From assembly GCF_020099395.1 (NCBI RefSeq), contig NZ_CP083590.1, forward strand, positions 4,960,001-5,024,000: 64,000 nucleotides of DNA, given 5' to 3'. This DNA is from Streptomyces mobaraensis. GTDB lineage: Bacteria; Actinomycetota; Actinomycetes; Streptomycetales; Streptomycetaceae. The position numbers and the translations under genes were made by a program. The notes under the pieces are model-generated. The model made no database searches, was not told where the DNA came from, and worked only from the letters and a program-made list of their open reading frames with translations. Each line of letters opens with the position of its first letter. Position 1 is the first letter of the stretch. Below, piece by piece: positions 60,012-64,000 of the stretch.

Positions 60012-60857
60012 TCAGAGAGCAGCCCTGCGCAGGGAGGCGGCCAGGGCGTCGACGAACGCGTCGCGGGTGGCGGCCGGCACCAAGTCCAGGGAGAGGTACG
60101 GGTTGAGGTCCTCCAGCTCGACGAGGAGCAGCCCGCCCTCCGGCGTACGGCAGGCGTCGACGCGCTGGATGCCGTGGTCGGTGCCATTCCACTCGACGAA
60201 GCGGTGGGCGAACGCGAGGTCGGCCTCGGTGGCCTCGTAGGGCTCCAGGTCCCAGCGGCGGGCCGGGTCGGGGGCGTACAGGGCGTACTGGAAGGCGTCG
60301 TCGACGAAGTAGAACGACACCTCGTACGCGAAGCGGATCCGCGGCTGGACGAGCACCTCGCCGTCCGCGAGGCCGTCCGCGAGCCGCTCGCGGGACAGGA
60401 ACTCCAGGCCGATCGAGTCCGCGCCCTGCTTGGGCTTGACCACGTACTCGTCGACGACCGGGAGGCGGTCGAGGTCCCCGAGCCGGTCGACGGTCGGTAT
60501 GACGGGGTAGCCGGCGACGGTGAGGTCGAGCAGGTACCGCTTGCCCGCCATGTCGCCCTTGCCGGTGAGCCTGTTGTGCACGCGGGTGCCCCGGCGGGCG
60601 GCCTCGGCGCGGAAGTGGTCGTACGCGGCCTGGTAGTTGAGCACGGGGCCGCTGTTGCGGATGACGACGAGGTCGAAGCCGTCCATCAGCGCGACGGCGT
60701 CCAGCGGGTGGCAGAGCGCGATGTCGAACCACGCGCGGAGCCGGGAGGTGAGGAAGATGTCCTCGTCGCAGTACCGGCGCCCCTTGGCCTCGTAGGCGAG
60801 GTCGGTGACGTAGAGGACGCGGGGGCGGGGGGACGCCTCTGGGGGCACTGCGGACAT
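60012..60857 (-). CDS. ATP-grasp-like protein
   Basis: A 281-residue soluble protein. [19 protein letters not shown] is the ATP-grasp nucleotide Lys/glycine loop. [26 protein letters not shown] carries the terminal Glu and Asn that bind Mg-ATP in this fold. The N-terminal domain ([22 protein letters not shown], then LVVIRNSGP) fits a pre-ATP-grasp Rossmann domain. It should ligate a carboxylate to an amine or thiol, but no substrate can be named. AGGAG lies six bases before ATG 60857. No biosynthetic partner is adjacent. Confidence 0.8.
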   Translation of the reverse strand: MSAVPPEASPRPRVLYVTDLAYEAKGRRYCDEDIFLTSRLRAWFDIALCHPLDAVALMDGFDLVVIRNSGPVLNYQAAYDHFRAEAARRGTRVHNRLTGKGDMAGKRYLLDLTVAGYPVIPTVDRLGDLDRLPVVDEYVVKPKQGADSIGLEFLSRERLADGLADGEVLVQPRIRFAYEVSFYFVDDAFQYALYAPDPARRWDLEPYEATEADLAFAHRFVEWNGTDHGIQRVDACRTPEGGLLLVELEDLNPYLSLDLVPAATRDAFVDALAASLRRAAL

Positions 60858-60931
60858 GACGAGCTCCTGACGGTGGTGCGAGTTCCGTCAACGTACCTGG
60901 TCAGGGGCGTGGCCTGCCTTCGATATCCGGC

Positions 60932-61669
60932 TCAGGTGCCTGCCTCGGTCCGGACCTCCTTCCGGAGGCGGGCGGTGTCCTCGGCGGCCTTGTCCAGAGA
61001 GACCGGCCGGCTGCCGGCCGTCGTGGGATCCAGGGTGAACATGAAGCCGATCGTGCTGTGATCGGCCCACATGCAGAAGGGCAGTTCCGTCTCGACGGGC
61101 TTGCCGAGCAGTCCGCCGTTGCGCTTGATCCGTACCTTCTGGCACTTCATCACCGCGTCGTCGAGCGCCTTCGGGTGGAAATCCTGCGGGGACCCGACGA
61201 AGGTGCCGTCGACCCCGCCCATGGGTTCCCGGGCGAACTTCCGGAACAGGCGGTCGAGGGTTCCGCTCGGGTCGCCGATGCGGCCCCAGGCGCCGTGGTA
61301 GACGAGACGCCGCTGCTCCGGACCGTTGCCGTCGGCGTAGAAGGCGGTGATCTCCCGGGAATCCTCGATTCCCAGCGCCCGGTTCTCCTCGCGGTTGTCG
61401 TCGCCGGCGACTTCGTCCGGCTGGTCCTCCGCCTTCCGGTACGTGTCGAGCACGGTCTCCGGGGCGGTGAGCCGGTAGTGCCGGGTGTCGCCTTCCTCGC
61501 CGCCGAAGTAGAGGAAGCCGCCGACGGCCGCGCCGGCCAGCACCAGGGCGCCGGCGGCCAGAGCCAGGGTCTTGCCCTTGCCCCGTCCGCCCTGCGGCGG
61601 CAGGGGCGGGGGTGGGGGCGGAGGGGAGGCCATGCCGGGCTGCGGGCCGTAGGGGCTCGGCTGCGTCAT
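60932..61669 (-). CDS. Pro-rich membrane-anchored protein, array member 1
   Basis: A 245-residue protein. A short cytoplasmic Pro-rich head (MTQPSPYGPQPGMASPPPPPP) is followed by a basic turn GGRGKGKT and one helix (LALAAGALVLAGAAVGGFLYF). The external domain has YRLTAPETVLDTYRK, the pair Cys...Cys in DAVMKCQKVRIKRN and PFCMWADHSTIGFM, and the tail ARLRKEVRTEAG. It is paralogous to the next three genes upstream. ATGA overlap with member 2 indicates coupled translation. Function unknown. Confidence 0.85.
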   Translation of the reverse strand: MTQPSPYGPQPGMASPPPPPPPLPPQGGRGKGKTLALAAGALVLAGAAVGGFLYFGGEEGDTRHYRLTAPETVLDTYRKAEDQPDEVAGDDNREENRALGIEDSREITAFYADGNGPEQRRLVYHGAWGRIGDPSGTLDRLFRKFAREPMGGVDGTFVGSPQDFHPKALDDAVMKCQKVRIKRNGGLLGKPVETELPFCMWADHSTIGFMFTLDPTTAGSRPVSLDKAAEDTARLRKEVRTEAGT

Positions 61670-62628
61670 GCGCCCGCCTCGACGCGGACCTCGTTGCGGA
61701 ACTTCACGGCCTGCTCGGCCGCCTGCTGGAGCGTCGCGCTGCCGCCGCCCATGGCGGACGCCACGTCGACGTGCATGACGATGGCGGTGGTGCTGTGATC
61801 GGCCCAGGCACACAGCGGGGCCTTGAAGTTGGCGGGCGCCCCGCCGGAGGAGTCGCCGGTGCCGGCGGTCTTCACGTACTGGCACTTCATCACGGCGTTC
61901 CCGAGCCCCTGCGGGGTGACCTGCTCCGGGCTGCCCACGAGCTCGCCCTTGTCGCCCTTGGAGTCCCTCTTGAGGGACTCGCCCATCAGGTCGAAGAGCC
62001 GGTCGAGGGTCCTGTCCGGGTTCTTGATCTTCCCGTAGACGCCGTTGAAGAAGAGGTACTTCTGGGAGAAGCCTTCACCGGACTCGTAGCCGGCGCCCGT
62101 GTTCTCCGCGTCGACGACGCCCAACGCCTCGGCTTTCTCCTTGCCGTTGGGCCCGAAGCCCTTGGTGGTCTCGCTGGGGTCCTTCTTATAGTCCCCGAGC
62201 ACCGTGGCGGGAGCCGTCAGCGTGTACCGCTTCCCGTCGTCGGGCACGGAACCGCCGCCACCACTCTTGCTGAAGAGCACCAGGCCGCCGGTGAGCGCGC
62301 CCACGACGGCCAGCACGCCGACGGTGATCGCGATCGCCTTGCCCTTGCCGGAGCGCTGCGGGGATATGGGCGGCGGGTACGGGCCGTACGGGCCGGGCGG
62401 CATCCCGGGCTGCTGCCCGTACGGGCCGTAGGAGCCGGCCTGCGGCGGCTGCCCATAGGGGCTCACCGGGGGCTGCTGCGGGGGCTGCCCGTACGGGTTC
62501 GGCTGCTGGTAAGGCGGTGGTCCCGGAGGGTAGCCGTAGCCCGGCTGCCCGCCCGGCGCACCGGCACCCTGCCCATAGGGGTTGGGCGGGGGCTGCTGCC
62601 CGTACGGGTTGGGCTGGTCTGAGCTCAT
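61666..62628 (-). CDS. Pro-rich membrane-anchored protein, array member 2
   Basis: A 320-residue protein with a longer NPYGQPPQ-rich head (about 1-90), then SGKGKAIAITVGVLAVVGALTGGLVLF as the single helix. The external domain shares YTLTAPATVLGDYKK, NAVMKCQYVKTAG and LCAWADHSTTAIVM, and VKFRNEVRVEAGA at the end. AAGGG lies six bases before ATG 62628. It is translationally coupled to member 1. The heads resemble those of Streptomyces proteins that fold poorly and may bind other proteins; this is inference. Confidence 0.85.
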   Translation of the reverse strand: MSSDQPNPYGQQPPPNPYGQGAGAPGGQPGYGYPPGPPPYQQPNPYGQPPQQPPVSPYGQPPQAGSYGPYGQQPGMPPGPYGPYPPPISPQRSGKGKAIAITVGVLAVVGALTGGLVLFSKSGGGGSVPDDGKRYTLTAPATVLGDYKKDPSETTKGFGPNGKEKAEALGVVDAENTGAGYESGEGFSQKYLFFNGVYGKIKNPDRTLDRLFDLMGESLKRDSKGDKGELVGSPEQVTPQGLGNAVMKCQYVKTAGTGDSSGGAPANFKAPLCAWADHSTTAIVMHVDVASAMGGGSATLQQAAEQAVKFRNEVRVEAGA

Positions 62629-62665
62629 GTCTTTCCCTTCGGGACCGATCGCCTTACGGCGCTTG

Positions 62666-63643
62666 CTACTTGTCCTTGCGGACCTCGTTGCGGATCTTGG
62701 CGGTGGCCTCGGCCAGTTCCTTGGCGGGCATCACCGTGCCGGTGGCGTTGGACGTCGCGTACGGCGAACTGCTCGTCGCGATGCTGTGCTGCACGACGCC
62801 CACGGCGCTGGAGTCGCCCCAGATGCACGTGCTCACGTTGTTCTCACTGGTGATCGTGCTCATGGTCACGGTCGCCTTCTGCTGCCGGCACTTCATGACC
62901 TTGCCGTCGAAACCGCTCGGGCTGAACTCGCTCCACGGCGTAATCGTTTCCACCTTCGCCGTCCGGCCGAGGGGAGTCTGCTCGTTCTTCTTCTGCTTCT
63001 CTTCCACGTCCGCGACCATGGCGTCGACCGTCCGCCCGGGGTCGCCGAGGCTGCCGTAGACGCTGACGACGGAGAGCTTCTGCTTCTCCGGGTTTTCGTA
63101 GAGCGCCCGGACTCCCTTGCCGTTCTCGATGCCGTGCTTCTTGGTCTCGGCGTCGTTGGCGAGGTCCTCGGACTTCTCGGTGCCCGTCGTCGTGTTCTTG
63201 GTGAACTTGCCGTCCAGCAGCTTCTCCGGCAGGACGATCGTGTACGGCTTCACGTCGTCGCCTCCGCCGCCCTTGCCCAGGAGCATGTAACCGCCGCCCG
63301 CGAGGGCGCCGATCACCAGGACGATGCCGAGGACGATGGCGATCGTCTTGCCCTTGCCGCCACCCTGCGGGGGGATCGGCGGCGGGTACGGGCCGGGCAT
63401 GCCGGGCTGCTGGCCGTAGGGGGCCTGGGGCGGCTGGCCGTAGGGGCCCGGCTGGGGCGGGGGCGCGCCGTAGGGCCCGGGCTGCGCCGGCGGGGGCGCG
63501 CCGTACGGGCCGGCCTGGGGCGGCGGGGGGTAGCCGTATCCGGGCTGGCCGGGGGCGCCGCCCTGGCCGTAGAGGTTGGGGCCCTGCGGGGGGTGCGGCT
63601 GCTGTGGGGGCTGGCCGTAGGGGCCCGGCTGGTTGAAGCTCAT
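62666..63643 (-). CDS. Pro-rich membrane-anchored protein, array member 3
   Basis: A 325-residue protein with a QPGPYGQPP-rich head (about 1-95), GGKGKTIAIVLGIVLVIGALAGGGYMLLG as the helix, and an external domain with YTIVLPEKLLDGKF, GKVMKCRQQKATV and STCIWGDSSAVGVV. The tail is ELAEATAKIRNEVRKDK. The paired Cys and the C/W/D-S/H signature match members 1 and 2. The ribosome site is a weak GAGAGAGA. Confidence 0.85.
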   Translation of the reverse strand: MSFNQPGPYGQPPQQPHPPQGPNLYGQGGAPGQPGYGYPPPPQAGPYGAPPPAQPGPYGAPPPQPGPYGQPPQAPYGQQPGMPGPYPPPIPPQGGGKGKTIAIVLGIVLVIGALAGGGYMLLGKGGGGDDVKPYTIVLPEKLLDGKFTKNTTTGTEKSEDLANDAETKKHGIENGKGVRALYENPEKQKLSVVSVYGSLGDPGRTVDAMVADVEEKQKKNEQTPLGRTAKVETITPWSEFSPSGFDGKVMKCRQQKATVTMSTITSENNVSTCIWGDSSAVGVVQHSIATSSSPYATSNATGTVMPAKELAEATAKIRNEVRKDK

Positions 63644-63881
63644 GGTGTGTGGGTGTCTCTCTCGACGTGTGTGGGGGGAAGGGGGCGGCGTTCCGCGTCA
63701 TCCTTTCCGATGCCTTATCCCGGCTTTACCTCGGGTCGGCAACGGTTTCGGCACAGCCGGGAGCGGCGGCCGGGGGTGTGGGGCCGGCCGCGGCACACGA
63801 GCATGGGCGCCCGGATCCGGGCAACCGGATGCGACTCATCGCGTTCTCCCCCCGTCGCGACCGCTCCCCGCGGTCACCGCT

Positions 63882-64000
63882 TCACTTCTCGCTGCGCGCT
63901 TCGTCCCGCACTTTAACCGTCGCCTCGGACAGCTCCTCGGCCGACATCACCTCGCCGGTGGCGCCCGGGGTGTCCCGGCCGTTGGGCGGCAGGCCGTCGA
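63882..64000 (-). CDS. Pro-rich array member 4, C-terminal end only
   Basis: The minus strand entering from the right edge encodes DGLPPNGRDTPGATGEVMSAEELSEATVKVRDEARSEK then TGA at 63882-63884. This aligns with the end of member 3 (TGTVMPAKELAEATAKIRNEVRKDK). The rest is outside the window. The 238 bases to member 3 are gene-free, so member 3 may have its own promoter. Confidence 0.75.
   Translation of the reverse strand, partial: DGLPPNGRDTPGATGEVMSAEELSEATVKVRDEARSEK

Overview
This window looks like a stretch of core chromosome from a Streptomyces or a close relative. Base composition is very GC-rich, about half of the starts are GTG, and many intergenic gaps hold long GC-rich hairpins. 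The gene set is also typical: trigger factor followed by two clpP genes and clpX, a Nur-type site on an Fe superoxide dismutase gene, a SigR-type promoter on a mycothiol-linked thiol protein, and secreted Pro/Ala-rich proteins. I see no insertion sequence, prophage, CRISPR array, rRNA operon or secondary-metabolite cluster.

Layout, left to right. 1-3740 (minus): a GlnX-like membrane sensor, a GlnH-like amino-acid binding protein and a partial conserved protein; this matches the mycobacterial PknG neighbourhood, and pknG itself would lie off the left edge. 4012-6449 (minus): a GH4 6-phospho-glycosidase and a BadF/NagK-type sugar kinase. 6557-10966: FBP zinc protein, XRE/MmyB regulator, SDR, MscS channel and HNH nuclease. 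11057-14199: an accessory-looking patch with a winged-helix/zinc-ribbon protein, two tiny genes, repeated hairpins and a PIN toxin-antitoxin pair. 14296-20196: secreted GH84, MalQ and a small membrane protein. 20362-29548: a paralogous membrane-protein pair, PepN, a giant TerD fusion and Asd. 29715-37258: a second PIN module, subtilisin-like protease, Tat-exported phosphoesterase and an AbiEi/nuclease-like protein. 37377-48883: a second PepN divergent from an Rv2466c-like protein, SodF, three related amino-acid permeases, BioY and a Uma2 protein. 49040-54634: RpiB, Nei-type glycosylase, SpoIIE-type phosphatase, a zinc-ribbon protein, an acyltransferase and a conserved small membrane protein. 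54719-59926: tRNA-Gly, tRNA-Pro, tig, clpP1, clpP2 and clpX. 60012-64000 (minus): an ATP-grasp-like protein and a tandem array of at least four Pro-rich membrane-anchored paralogues.

How the genes fit together. Protein quality control is the clearest theme: trigger factor and ClpXP on the right, with a ClgR-like operator before clpP1, plus two PepN aminopeptidases. The pepN2/Rv2466c-like pair sits at a GGAAT-N18-GTT promoter and resembles the SigH-controlled Rv2466c/pepN pair of Mycobacterium tuberculosis. SodF is probably nickel-controlled. The least explained items are the 1180-residue TerD fusion with five C-terminal repeats, the Pro-rich paralogue array at the right edge, and the small-gene/hairpin patch at 12.1-13.5 kb.
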